Positions 53,046 to 64,000 of a stretch of 64,000 nt of DNA are shown piece by piece. This DNA comes from Powellomyces hirtus (lineage: Eukaryota > Chytridiomycota > Chytridiomycetes > Spizellomycetales > Powellomycetaceae): positions 1,860,001 through 1,924,000 of the forward strand of contig JAHLKG010000001.1 in NCBI GenBank assembly GCA_025526995.1. The letters run 5' to 3'. How positions within the stretch are numbered: the first letter of the stretch is position 1; every line of letters begins with the position of its first letter. The notes under the pieces are model-generated. The model was not told the origin of the DNA and did not search any database. It saw only the letters and a program-made list of their open reading frames with translations. The position numbers and the translations under genes were made by a program.

Positions 53046-54410
53046 TCATTCCTTCTTGATCTCGTCAACAATGCGAGGCCTGTCGGGTCGAGCGGGCCGG
53101 ACCGGCACGGGCGGCAGGATAGCGTCATGATGCACAAACTTCAGGTTCCTCATGATGCCATTGACGTGCGCACGGCCCGTGACCAGCAAGACTTTTTTCT
53201 TGCCGCGCCCAGCGGCGACCATGCATTTCCGAAGATAAGGATCACGAGTGTCGGTTAAGGGTTTGGAAGAAAATGCGAACTCTGGACCTGGTCCCATAGA
53301 ACCCACCAAAAGCTTTGCTGCGTGGCCGTCCAACGGAGGATGGCAGAATGACAACAGCATCATGGTCGTCCGATCGAGCCCTTGCAGATATTCTTTACTA
53401 AATCGAAGTTGCCCTGTGGCCTCAAATGCCACCTTTATATCAAACATGGGCTGATCGGCGTATACCACTCGTGCGCTGACGTTGCCAGCAGCGCGCACGG
53501 CTTCGAAAAACTCCGCGCCTTTGAAGTAGCCCGTTGTAATCATGTTTGCCAAAAACGGATGCCGGAGTCGAAAAAGATAGTAAACACCGAGGATGCGACG
53601 CAGCAATGGAATGCCAAACGATCTCCGTTCGATCGTGGTATACACATCGAGCTCCTTCTCGATAGTTCCACCCATCTGCGACGATTGCTCAATTGCTACA
53701 CAATCTGGACGGAGAGTTTCGATGAGCTCGCGGGTATGCCGGGCACTTAGTGCATTGTCATGCTCGGTCTGCTGATTTTGATCCAATTAGACGGGAAGCA
53801 CATGACACAGTCCAAAAGAAAATGTCTTCGCGCAGCACTGACCCCAAGAATGTGATATTCGGTTCCATTTAAGAGAGCAGGGGTCATGGCGTATTGCTTC
53901 CACATTTCGGCAGCCTGCAGACGATTTGACCACAGTAATCTCAGCAAGACGCAACCGAGTGCAATCAACATGGCAATTGCCTTATACGCTCGATAAACAG
54001 ACAGATACCTCTATCGCGTGATGCTTAAGCCTTCGATTGAGAATTCTTTTTGCAATCCACCGGACGACTGGTCCTCCCACAGAGCGGAGCACGCGAATAA
54101 CATCCTTGAAGTTCTCTTGCTGCTGGCGCTGCTGCTGTGCTCGAAGATTTCTGCCGGTACTGCTGGGTTTGGCGACTTGTTGCTCAGGCTTTCGTTGCAG
54201 TGGTCGTTGCTGCTCTGCTCGGGAATTTCTGACGTGTTTTTCGGGCTTCCGTTTCTGTTGGATTTGGGAGTTCTCGACAGCTCTGCTGGTACTGGCTGCG
54301 TGAGAATGCTGAAACAAGATGTCAGAAAGAAGCAGACATCGAGAGGGTGATGACAATAGAAAGCGTGAGAGTGGTGATTGTCGGCAGAGCAGCCTCGGTA
54401 CGCCAAGCAT
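53046..54410 (-). CDS. TraB/PrgY-domain protein
   Basis: Exons 54009-54410, 53843-53914 and 53046-53768 (or 53771) give about 398 residues. The first about 100 residues are Arg/Gln-rich and low complexity, after a hydrophobic, basic leader (MLGVPRLLCRQSPLSRFLLSSPSRCLLL). This could target a mitochondrion. The TraB-type core follows: YHILGTEHDNALSARHTRELIETLRPDCVAIEQ, then GAEFFEAVRAAG, VVYADQPMFDIKVAF and the terminal KVLLVTGRAHVNGI. The GTEHDNALS box and late GxxHxxGI box are the family's two conserved sites. Human TRABD acts at mitochondria; the reaction is unknown. Confidence 0.7.
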
Positions 54411-54601
54411 GGCCAAAGAAAGCAATTGGATGCAAGAAAGCCGAATCGACGAAACCTCGCTCTAACCTCGCTCTCAACGGGGGGAAGCGCGTGCCGCAAG
54501 CCACACCAGCACACACCTCCCTATCCCAAACAGACTGACAGACTGCAGACAGACACGGACATTCTTTTCTGGAAGAATACCCTGACACAACTATATCCAC
54601 C

Positions 54602-55282
54602 ATGCGTCGCCGCTGCGTAATAACTCCGATATCTGTCTGTCTATTTCTATGTTTCCTGCTGATACTACAGGTGCGTGCATGCCACTAAAGTTCCATTCGC
54701 CCAACGGTAGTTGTTGACAGTTCACTTTCCCTTGGTCACTCCAGCCCGCCAGAGCAGCCAATACCACCATCTTCTGCAAATGTCACTGCCCACCGAACTC
54801 CACCATCCTGACTGTCTCAGCCTGCCCCGAATGTTCCAAGGACTTTTGTGTCGAGCGCGGCGCATGCTTCCGCTTGGAGGACTTCCAACCGCCACCCTCA
54901 AATACTATCCCTTTGCCCACCTCCACTCCTGGGTCTGAAGAACCTGAAAAGCCGGAAAAGCCACTACCACCGTCGTATCCTTCGACGGAGTCATGGAAAG
55001 TTGAATGCTATCGTAAGTCAGTGGGGTTTCGAAGTGCATATGTCACTCCGAATAACGCCATTTGAAAATCAGAGCTCGGAAGTTATAAGGACGAGTTGAT
55101 CATCTACTCCTTCATCATGATACTGATGGCCCTCTTGGGTTACGCAGCGACAAAGGACATCTCTTTCAGAGTGAGCGCTAAGAGTTACTGTGCTCCTCGT
55201 TCGCTGGTCGTTAACAGGTTTGCAAATCCAGGAACGATGGGCCGCCCGCAACATTTACAGCTCGCTCGGTGGCAGGCGCTAG
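54602..55282 (+). CDS. Small Cys-rich single-pass membrane protein
   Basis: Exons 54602-54670, 54745-55012, 55073-55170 and 55232-55282 give about 161 residues. Exon 1 is a signal peptide (MRRRCVITPISVCLFLCFLLILQ). The mature part begins with a Cys-rich block, TIFCKCHCPPNSTILTVSACPECSKDFCVERGACF. A Pro-rich linker follows, then a membrane segment IIYSFIMILMALLGYAATKDISF and a basic tail RERWAARNIYSSLGGRR. This layout resembles a fungal family I recall as unnamed ER or cell-surface proteins with CXCXC and CXXC sites. It shares a 192-bp divergent upstream region with the TraB-like gene. Confidence 0.65.
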
Positions 55283-55363
55283 TTATCATCCCGCTGTCCT
55301 ATCCATCTCCCATCATTGTGTTGTACACTGTTTGCTTTCTGACTATTCTCTTATAATATTGTC

Positions 55364-57242
55364 TCACCGAAGTAACTCTGGCACAATGCGGTCCACGACT
55401 GCTAACCCTCTGGCACTGGTTCTGATGCCATTGGCGTCATCAAAACGCTGCGCTCGCTCATCGCCCCATTGCAAAAGACCGGCATCTACAAGCTCTTGAA
55501 CGCGTTGCACGTCAATGATCTGCGCATGGAGATAAGCCACCAAAATCACAATCAATGTTTCGTCGTGCGGAAAGAGAGTAGTTGCAAACCTCCTCGACAG
55601 CTTGCTGCCGGCCATGCGCAGCGAGAGTTTGGAAATCTAACCCGTCGGTAGTGCGCAAACCGAGGAGAATAAGCTCCTGCAAGAGAGACGATCGAATCAG
55701 AATTTATGTGAGATGAAGCCAGGCGCAAGTGTGCCAACCTCAACGGTTTGTTGCTTTGTCATGGGGACGATCCTACGCATTCTGTGATCACGGAAAGGCA
55801 AGATCAGGTCTTATACCAATGAGACGAGCGTGAGCGAGTACCACTTGCCCATGACCCGACGTCTCGCACTGACGCATCCAACCTTCCGGGTCAAGAATCT
55901 ATTAGAAAAGAAGGATATGAGCCCATGGAGTTCACGGGAAACCATTATGTGCAGACTTTGACGAAGCAAGCACTTACGCGATAAGTTCTAAATCTCACGC
56001 CAACCTCGTCATATAACCGTCCATGTGCGCCAGGCCCAATTCCGATATAATCCGCGCCCTTCCAGTAACTCTGATTGTGCTCGCTGCGGTTGACAACGAG
56101 TCCCCCGCGCGCAAACGAAGACACCTCGTACTGATGATACCCGCACTCCTTAGCAGTCTCGACTGTTGCCTCGTACATGTCTGCCGCATCATCGCTTTGT
56201 GGGACTGTGACGGATCCGGAGTGAACGGATCGGAAGAGAGGGGTGCCCCGCTCCACTGTTAACTGGTACAGACTCAAGTGGGAGACGCCGTATGAGGCTA
56301 TTTCCTTTCATAGACAACGATGGAATGATAAGGAAGGCGATGGGGTTAAGTCACTGAAGACAACACTCACTTTCAACTCCTCCCTCCAACTCTCAACCGT
56401 CTGTCCCGGCCTGCCCCAAATGGCGTCAACGGAAACCTTATTAAACACTTCGCTCGCAAGACGGACCGCGTCTACAGCATTGCGCGCATTGTGATCACGC
56501 CCAAAGAATCGCAGATCGGCGTCATTCAAAGCTTGCAGACCAAGCGAGACCCGGTTGACTCCCGCCCGTCGGAATTCCCGCAACCGCGACACCTCGATAG
56601 ACGTGGGGTTGCCTTCGAGGGATACTTCCATTCCGGGCGCGAGCTTACAGTTCTTGGAGAGGAGATCGAGGATTTTGGTGACCATTGACGGCTGAAGGAC
56701 CAATTCAGCAACCCAGAGCTATTTCCGTGTTCTGTGCAAAATCTTTGGAACTCACCCGCGCTAGACTAGGCGTCCCACCCCCGAAATACACCGAGTTGAC
56801 CTTTCGCTGTCCTCCCTTTGGAATCTCCGTCCCTTGCAGCGAGTAAGACAGCGAATGCTGAAGCTCACTCATCAAAGCCTTCTCCATCCGCTCATGGTTC
56901 TGGCCCCTGCACTAACTGTCAGCACAGTACCTCAGAATGTGTGCCCCTTTCAACGCCTTCTTACCCAGCAGGAACATTGTACTTGTTAAACGAGCAGTAC
57001 GTGCATTTGCTTCAATCGTCCAAAGCAGGGTTATTATAATACCCCATACGGTGGAAACGCCAGCTGTCGGTCTCAAACCTTTCGCAGTATGGCCAATGTA
57101 TATAAAGCGAAAAGGCGTTATTTTTGTCCTCTGCATTATACAGCGGCGGCTTCTGAGCCACAGCCACTGAGCCAGATGTATAATGACGGCCTATTCGTTG
57201 TTGTGTCTTACGACATTTCGGTTTCGGAATGCGCAAGTGCAT
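55364..57242 (-). CDS. HemW: HemW-like radical SAM protein (heme chaperone)
   Basis: Nine exons: 57079-57242, 56965-57009, 56756-56906, 56371-56691, 55978-56304, 55849-55898, 55739-55781, 55590-55676 and 55364-55519. They give about 447 residues, all in frame. Radical SAM cluster C-ESK-C-TY-C with SLYIHWPYCESKCTYCSFN, then SVYFGGGTPSLAR, SLEGNPTS, RVSLGLQALND, YQLTVERGTPL, HNQSYWKGADYIGIGPGAHG. The C-terminus VEELILLGLRTTDGLDF is a HemW feature. The intron after SGHG uses a GC donor (GG|GCAAGT). HemW proteins insert heme into targets, in mitochondria in eukaryotes (human RSAD1). Confidence 0.93.
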
Positions 57243-57526
57243 TTGGCCATTTCTGACGGAGGAACACTGTCATTTTATTTGTTTGACATGCACTAAGAAT
57301 AGGTGAGTGCTGACTAACGAGGCTCACGTCTCGCGTCTTCTGGCCTTTCGATCACTCATATTCTTCTGGTTCGGGGCGAGTAAAAGACACATGTGCGCAA
57401 CAGGTTCGATTTTTTGTCGAGCATAAATCACCAAAAGAAGTAGCAATACTGCAGGAAGCGAAAGGAGTTCCTGCTGTCTCCACGCGATCTCCCTGAAACG
57501 TAACGCGCGACACGACATCATCGTTG

Positions 57527-59232
57527 ATGCCGGTTCATGCATCTGCAGCGGCTGATGTCGGCGCCAAGAAAGTTGTTGTGCAAACGCCCAATGAGCGAGA
57601 TCATCAGAATGCAAATAGCACGGCAGTGGAAGAGTTTGACGTCTCTCCACCCGGGACCGCCACAGACGCATCATCGACGTCCTCTCACAAATGCTTTGAC
57701 GGTCTCGCGCTGCGATTAGAATCTAGTGAGCAGATTTCCCGAGCGCTCCAAAAGAACGATTTTCAAACAGCCGCGTTAGTGTCTCTTCGGTTTCGCTTAC
57801 TGTCGGCCACGTTGATTTTGGCTAAAACTCTTGCAGCAAGCTCCTTCGCACCGCCTTTTCACTTCGATCGCCGCCACTACCACCCTCACATTTCCTGCAG
57901 CTCTCGCAGGCCGCAGCGCTGGCACACCAATACGACCGTGAGGCTGAAGATGCTGCGTCCCGAGACGATATACTCACGGGCTTGTACGTTGAGGCGTGCG
58001 CCTATGCTCTATCCGTCGGGTTCACGACGTGGCAGATGGCAGTGTGGATCACTGTGTTTGCGGAAGCGCATGCTGGGTTTATAGGTACGTGCCAGAAGAC
58101 ACCTGGGACGTGCGTGGTACGGTGGTCTCATGAAAGTTAGGAATTTTGTAGTGCAGCTGGGATCAAGAGATGCCGATGATCCTAATCTTGATCCTTCGAA
58201 GCTCTGCGTCGACGTCTTCATGGAAACCTTAGTGCCCCACAACTACCAGCAGAAATCAGCTCAGAACCAGACGTTCTCGCAGCAGGAGACAATGTATCTA
58301 ATTGACTACTGGACACAAGTGTGAGTTGCGCCCGCACCATTCAAGCACCCGCCCCACACATGTACCAACTTCGGACACATCACAGATACATGAAACATCT
58401 CCGCCTCCTTACGTTTGTCTTCACACAGCCGCAAGATGTCGAGTGGACGTTCTACCGTGCGCACCTGGACGAGCCAACCCAGGTCAGGGACATGCGTGGG
58501 GAGATATTACCCACCGTGGACCACAGACCGCTAGTCGATGCCATTCCTGCTGAGAAATGGGACGAGTATTGTCGGAATGAGGAAAATAAGCGGTTGGAGA
58601 AGGAGAGGGAGGAAGTAAGAGAATGCCAGCCTTTCGAACCCTTGATGAACTCCGGCGCTGACTTGTTGTGCGTTGTTTCTGACTTTACAGCAAGAAGAAG
58701 CACAGAGAGCGAAACTGAAATTAGAAGAAGAAGCTGCGGCCGCGGTGCAAGCGGCAAAAGATCTGGAACTCGCACGTAAGCTTTACGTGGGCTTTTATTG
58801 GTGACAGCGCAAGCAACCTAATCCTGCTGTGTTTTAACAGAGGCCGAACCCGCGCTCACCATCCTTCCCCCAACCCTCCCGTGCCCACCGCCTCCCGATC
58901 CTGCCACTCTCTTTGCATCCGCTCCAGAACCATCCCACGCGCTAACCCCTTCCGAAATCGCACAGAGCCTCGTCTCCACGATCGATATGCACATAACCGC
59001 CCTCATGACACATCTCGACAAGTGCTTGGAGCACCAGATGGGGGAGATGTCGCGGATTGTCGATACTGTGACGGGGGACAAGGATGGTGGGAAGAAAGGT
59101 GGGAAGGAAGATAAGGTGAAGGCCAGAACCGGAACTCCGGCAGCATCTGAGAAGGGAGGAGAGAGGGAGAAAGAGGCGCGGCCTCCTAGCTCGGTGAAGA
59201 AAAGTGCAAAATCTGCGAAAGCCAAAAAATAG
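57527..59232 (+). CDS. Possible flagellar protein, CFAP119/CCDC189-like
   Basis: Six exons (57527-57778, 57841-58084, 58152-58320, 58386-58614, 58691-58775, 58841-59232) give about 456 residues. The helical core ILTGLYVEACAYALSVGFTTWQMAVWITVFAEAHAGF ... FSQQETMYLIDYWTQVYMKHLRLLTFVFT resembles the recalled CCDC189/CFAP119 pattern of a LY.....Y....G.....S...... helix pair. A charged coiled coil (CRNEENKRLEKEREEQEEAQRAKLKLEEE) and a Pro-rich then Lys-rich tail ending KKSAKSAKAKK follow. CFAP119 works in the sperm or ciliary axoneme. If right, this fits a zoosporic fungus. The exon 1 to 2 join (57778 to 57841) is the weakest. Confidence 0.45.
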
Positions 59233-59407
59233 ATATGGATCGGGTATTGGAGTTCTGCGATGTCAATAACGCCTTGTGCTTTTCCTATTGGATTTTGACC
59301 ATTGATCTTGAAACCCCTATCCCGTCTACTTTCATCCTGTGAGGAAGTTTCCATAAAATCATGATTTTTGGGGAGCACAGGGTCGCGGAAGACACGGTCA
59401 CAGGGGC

Positions 59408-61376
59408 TTAAAGTCCGCGTCCAAAGATGCGAGCCTTTGGATGATGAAGGAGAGGTTTGAGCAAGAGATGTAGATGGAGGACATTTTTGTGACTGACCTT
59501 CCTGGCAGGCGGTGTTGGTGGAATCTCTGCATCAGAGTCTGTGTCCATCGCATAGACCTGGTTGGGGGGCTCGGGTTCTCGACAGTTTAAGATGCCCGGT
59601 GGATTTCGATGATCTTGAAATTCTGACGGTACGCGCTCGTAAGGAGCTGCGGGCGCGAAGGCGCCTGAGATGTGAGCTCCTTCTGGGTGTCCAACTAATA
59701 TCTGAGTGGGGAAAACCATGTGAGCGGATGCATTCTCATTGAATGCTCGAGTTGATAGTGGATCTCACGTCTTGCTCAGCCATAAGCACATCGTCGACTG
59801 CAACATGTTCATAGTCTCTGACAGCACGTTCCACTTCAGCCATTTCAGACGCTAGGTTTCTAAATTGCGGCCTATTTTGTAGTGATAGCGGCACCATTTC
59901 ATCATCATCGTCGTATTGAAGCGGAGGAACCTTGTTCTCCGGCAATGGCTGTGACGAGGTGATGTTTGGAGGCCGGTCAACGTAGATCTCGGCATGAGAA
60001 CGGGGTTGTGGTGGGCGTGGGGTCTGCATTGATTTCTTAGGGCGCTCTTGATGCTGGGACTGGTTTTCCTGCGTGCCTTGAGGTTGTGGCTCAGGGCGCG
60101 AAGCGGTGCTGTGCATCTCTTCTGCTTCGAATGGGATTGTTGTCGCGATGACCAAGTCTAGAGCATACAGATCCGGAGTTTGTGTCACGGTAAAGACAAT
60201 TGGGCTAGGTTTGCGCAAGGCACAGGAATGAGATGGCCTATTCACGAGGTCTGTTGGGAGCATCGAATGCTTGCTTACCTACCGGCTTCATTGAAGAATG
60301 CAGATACGGGTTGACCCATTTGATCCGCAAATGAGAGAATGGCCTGTTTAACCATTTCAGCAGTCTGACTTCATCAACCAATGAATATTGACTACCTTCA
60401 AATTCTTAAGGTCAAAGATAATCTCGGAATCTCCTTTGACATCATACATGTCAAAGTCCTCGACATCTACTTGCAGCTCCGTTTGGAGAGTCCGACACCC
60501 TAATTGATCTTCCTCGTCCGCCGCTATCGTTTCCGTGAAGCTCTTGAGAGCTATCGAGTCTGGTTTGCATCGCATTGCAATCTCCTCCAGTTTATTGGAA
60601 AAGTGAAGCAGCCAATCATGCGTGATTTTGCTGCTAATGGTCCATTTATGAGGAGATGCGTTTTTGCTATATATCGCTGCAAGCGGGTCACACAGCTCAA
60701 AATGGAGCTTGTGAGTTTTGAGAACACCTATAGTCGACAATTCGCTTAGTGAATCCATCGCTTCTGGACATCTATAAAAGGCTTACCATGTTTGCAATGA
60801 AGTACAATCACTAATCGATCTTGATCGCCTGCGCTCTGCAATTTCATACGACAACTTTCCACATTGTCCATGGCTTTCCCATGGCGGAATATGTTCATCA
60901 GAGGCTACAGACGTGACTCTTCATTAAAAACGGCTGATCCTCCGGTTGTGCTTTACCAGTGTCGATCGTACCTTTAGCAGAACGTGGCAGGAGCTCGCAC
61001 CAGTGTCTCTTCCATGTTCATCAACAACATGCTCTTCAGCTGAATAAGTGTCAAAGAATCCGGGATGCAGAGTGAAGTGGGCGCATGCGGAGCGAGATGC
61101 GTTCACTGTGGCAAATAGTAGCTGTGGAAGAGAGCAGTGTGTGTGAGGTCGGCGATTCTTGGGATCTGTAGCTAATATGAAGAGCAGAACGCAAGCATAC
61201 TTTATTGGGCCGCGACTGGATGTATAGGTCTTCGCCAATCTTCCCCAGACACTGCAGAATTTTGGCCAATGCTGAGTTGTAGAGTGCGTCAGTGAGTTTT
61301 CCCGAAGAACAGGTCAAGCAAAGCTTAAGCCGTCAAACGTACGTTTCAAGGCGACCGATGACAGAACGGCCTCCAT
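59408..61376 (-). CDS. RAD9: Checkpoint clamp subunit RAD9
   Basis: Nine exons: 61343-61376, 61201-61271, 60972-61121, 60787-60904, 60396-60727, 60279-60343, 59769-60204, 59498-59701 and 59408-59434. They close in frame to about 480 residues. Landmarks are MEAVLSSVALKPLAKILQCLGKIGEDLYIQ, LLFATVNASRSACAHFTL, LVIVLHCKHGVLKTHKL, ILSFADQMGQPV and SPIVFTVTQTPDLYALDLVIAT, all Rad9 PCNA-fold segments. The C-terminal third is Pro/Ser/acidic, disordered, with TPP sites (IPPTPPARK) like the phosphorylated tail that recruits TopBP1. It forms the 9-1-1 clamp with RAD1 and HUS1 at damaged DNA. Confidence 0.93.
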
Positions 61377-61626
61377 CACATAACAAGCGTCCTGGAGAAG
61401 GTTTGGGGAAAACCATAAGGATTTTGTCGGAATTTGAGCAGAAGTCGGTGGGAAGGGAAACGCGGAATGACAGTTGTGGCTTGCCTGTTGAGTACACCAA
61501 ATATGGCCAAACAATTGGCTGCAGTGTGGCTTGTTGCTTACGATGCTGCCACATTGACAGTTTCTTGCGTGAGTTTGTTCATTCCAACTAGCGCGCTGTG
61601 AAGCCTCAACGATCTGCACACCTCAA

Positions 61627-64000
61627 ATGGGCAAGAAGGCTCACAAGCAAAATGGCGAAAGCCCCGCTCAGAAAACCGCCCAACCGAATGGGGCGCATGA
61701 CGTCCCGAAGTCTCCTCGTCACAGCAATGGGTTGAATTTTGAAAAACACACGGAGACCGACACTGAAAAACTCTCAACCAGCCCAGCACCTCTCAATGCC
61801 TCCCGTCCACGCTTTCCGGCACTTCAACAGGACAGTTCCGTAGAAACAAACGGTGACATTTCTGAAGCATCTGGAAAGCGAAGGCATAGCCTCGCCTTTG
61901 ATTTTCCCGAGCCCAGAGGCGAGGAACTCCTCCGGAACTTAAAAAAGAGGAGAAAGAAGGAGAGGCGGAAGGCTGCGAAGGCCCAGGCAAAGGAGCAACC
62001 TGCAAGTGTAAAAGCAGAAGTAGGCGACGACCCAATGGAGGCAACGGCTGATGCCACGGAAGAGCAGCCGGTGGTGGAGTTGGTCGAAATCGAAGTTCCG
62101 GTGCTGAGCTACAAGGTGCCGACGAACGATGTTGCGACAGCGGAAAAGCTGGAAAAGCTGACCAGAAAGAAGTTGAATGGGCATGCTCTTCCTGATCGTG
62201 AAGTGGCTTTCAAACCTGCAGCTGCAAAAGCGCCCGAAAACGGATCGCGAGCAGCAACAAAACCGGCGCAGGGGAAGAAAGTTGTCAACTTCCCAGAGAC
62301 TCCACAAGGGAATCAAATTAATGGTGTAGCCACGGAGCCAACGACAAAGAAAGCCGCCTCGAAAGCCCTTTTGAGGAGCAAGAAGGAAGAACTTCAGGCG
62401 CAGCGGGAAGCCCTCCCATGTTACGAAGCACGCGACAACATCACCGCGGCCATCATGGCCAACCAAACCACCATCATCGTCGGAGAAACGGGATCCGGCA
62501 AAACCACCCAGATCCCGCAATTCCTATACGAGGCCGGCCTCACGAAAAACGGCATCATTGCTATCACGCAGCCGCGTCGAGTGGCCGCCATCTCCATCGC
62601 CAAACGCGTCTCCGAAGAAATGGGCACCCGGCTGGGCGATAAAGTTGGATACTCGATTCGATTCGATGATACCACTGCACCGTCTACCAAAATCAAGTAC
62701 ATGACTGATGGAATGTTGCTGAGAGAGCTGCTGAGCGACACCAAGCTTGAGAAGTATTCGGTCATCATTCTTGATGAAGCTCACGAACGCACATTGCGGA
62801 CAGATATCCTGTTTGGGATGGTCAAAGGGATCCAAAAGGAGAGGAAGGATTTGAAGATCATTGTCATGTCCGCCACGTTGAACGCTGAACGATTCTCTCA
62901 GTACTTTGATGGGTGAGCATTCCCCATGCCTTACCTCTGTTATTGCAACCGCATTCATGTTGACGCTTGATATCCTCTCAGGGCCGAGATTCTGTATGTT
63001 GCAGGTCGCCAATTCCCCGTCAGGACCTTTGCGCCGGGCGCGCAACTGGAAGACTACGTGGATGCTGCTCTGGTGACCACCTTTCAGCTCCACCAAGAAG
63101 AACCCAAAGGAGATTTCCTGGTCTTCCTTACTGGTCAAGAAGAGATTGATAATCTTCAAAAACTTATTGAGGAGCAAGCGAGAGACCTCCCTCCCAAATG
63201 CCCCAAGGTATGTTTCGCTTTACCCGCATTCATATTGCAAGCCAGAATGCCCGCAAATATCTAATGATGCACTTGTTTTAGCTACTCGTATGTCCTATCT
63301 ACGCCAAACTCCCAACGGACCAGCAAACCCGAGTCTTCAACCCCGCGCCACCAGGGACGCGAAAAGTGATCCTTGCAACAAACGTGGCAGAAACCTCCAT
63401 CACCATTAGCGGGATCCGCTATGTGATTGACACTGGTGTATCAAAAGTACGGTCCTTTAATGCCAAGACAGGGATGGAGTCTTTGACCGTCCAACCTATT
63501 TCCAAAGCATCCGCGCAACAACGGTCGGGACGTGCAGGACGAGAGGCGCCCGGCTTCTGCTACAGACTGTACACGCAAGCCGCGTATGAAGGTTTGAGCG
63601 AAGAGACCGAGCCCGAAATCATGAGATGCAATTTGGCGAGTGTCGTATTGATGCTGAAGGCGTCCGGTGTCGATGACGTACTCGGGTTCGACTACATGGA
63701 CAAGCCGTCTCGAACGTCCATTGTCCGGGCACTTGAGCAACTGTACGCTCTGGGGGCTTTGAACGACGAGGGAGGTTTGTCGGAGCTTGGGCAGCAGATG
63801 GCCGAACTACCATTAGACCCGGTGTACTCCAAGGTCCTACTCCAATCCGTCAAATACAAGTGCACGAAGGAGGTTTTGACGGTCATCGCGATGCTGTCCG
63901 TGGACCTCATCTTCTTCTCGCCAAACGACAAACGCGAGCAAGCCGGACAGGCCAAGAAGCGGTTCATGAACTACGACGGCGACCATCTGACTCTGCTCAA
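61627..64000 (+). CDS. DHX33: DEAH-box RNA helicase, DHX33-like (truncated by window)
   Basis: Exons 61627-62912, 62982-63207 and 63282 to the window end; the C-terminal HA2/OB part is missing. The first about 270 residues are charged and low complexity, with a Lys-rich start ([12 protein letters not shown]). Motif [10 protein letters not shown] (about 286), Ia [14 protein letters not shown] (about 382), [31 protein letters not shown] and [10 protein letters not shown] are present. [22 protein letters not shown] and [15 protein letters not shown] favour DHX33 (S. pombe Prh1) over DHX8/15/35. DHX33 acts in rRNA synthesis and ribosome assembly. It shares a 250-bp upstream region with RAD9. Confidence 0.8.

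Overview
The window is nuclear DNA of a fungus, very probably an early-diverging zoosporic one (chytrid-like). It is densely packed with spliceosomal genes, mostly with 60-150 nt GT-AG introns, on both strands. The gene set is fungal (Pns1, Vac7, Kgd4, NudC, a GPI-type polysaccharide deacetylase). It also includes genes often missing from Dikarya but kept in flagellated lineages: a MICU1-type calcium regulator, a possible CFAP119-like flagellar gene and an animal-like MOCS1 locus. The organism call is inference. I recognised no tRNA, rRNA, CRISPR array or bacterial operon.

Layout. 1-1595 (-): N-terminal part of 3-methylcrotonyl-CoA carboxylase alpha. 2306-3346 (-): acidic stress-type protein with a CRE-like site upstream. 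4391-6655 (+): choline-transporter-like (Pns1) protein. 7834-9688 (+): WD40 protein. 10017-10665 (-) and 10947-12287 (+): divergent RNase H2 subunit C and MICU1. 12754-14327 (-): RCC1-repeat protein. 15153-15830 (+): F-box-like protein. 16412-20831 (+): very long EME1 with SUMO-interacting motifs. 21308-23401 (-): Vac7. 23.4-25.5 kb: gene-poor, with an 83-bp tandem repeat. 25487-28642: NudC, EIF1AD and an atypical SDR carrying a frameshift. 28787-30653 (-): a frameshifted cytosine-5 DNA methyltransferase-like relic joined to an unrecognised N-terminal region.

30990-31373 (+): small conserved protein. 31970-33738 (+): polysaccharide deacetylase. 34237-35793 (+): SIM-containing protein with a duplicated exon-intron unit. 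36198-37051 (-): PTRH2. 38350-39078 (-): 6-pyruvoyl-tetrahydropterin synthase. 39803-40179 (+): Kgd4. 40577-42116 (-): mitochondrial bL17. 42432-44717 (-): MoaC and MoaA halves of MOCS1 in tandem. 45719-47794: an unknown protein and an F-box/LRR protein. 47.9-48.2 kb: a 60-bp minisatellite. 48950-51120 (-): DHX35. 51455-52605 (+): 2-oxoglutarate/Fe(II) oxygenase. 53046-54411 (-): TraB-like protein. 54602-55282 (+): Cys-rich membrane protein. 55364-57242 (-): HemW. 57524-59232 (+): possible flagellar protein. 59408-61376 (-): RAD9. 61627-64000 (+): DHX33-like helicase, cut by the window end.

Functional themes are genome maintenance (EME1, RAD9, RNase H2C), mitochondrial metabolism and translation (MCCC1, MICU1, Kgd4, bL17m, MOCS1, HemW, PTRH2) and RNA helicases (DHX35, DHX33). 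Many neighbours are divergent pairs sharing 180-340 bp of upstream DNA. Exon borders were set by hand from splice consensus, frame closure and family alignment from memory, so single-base errors are possible.
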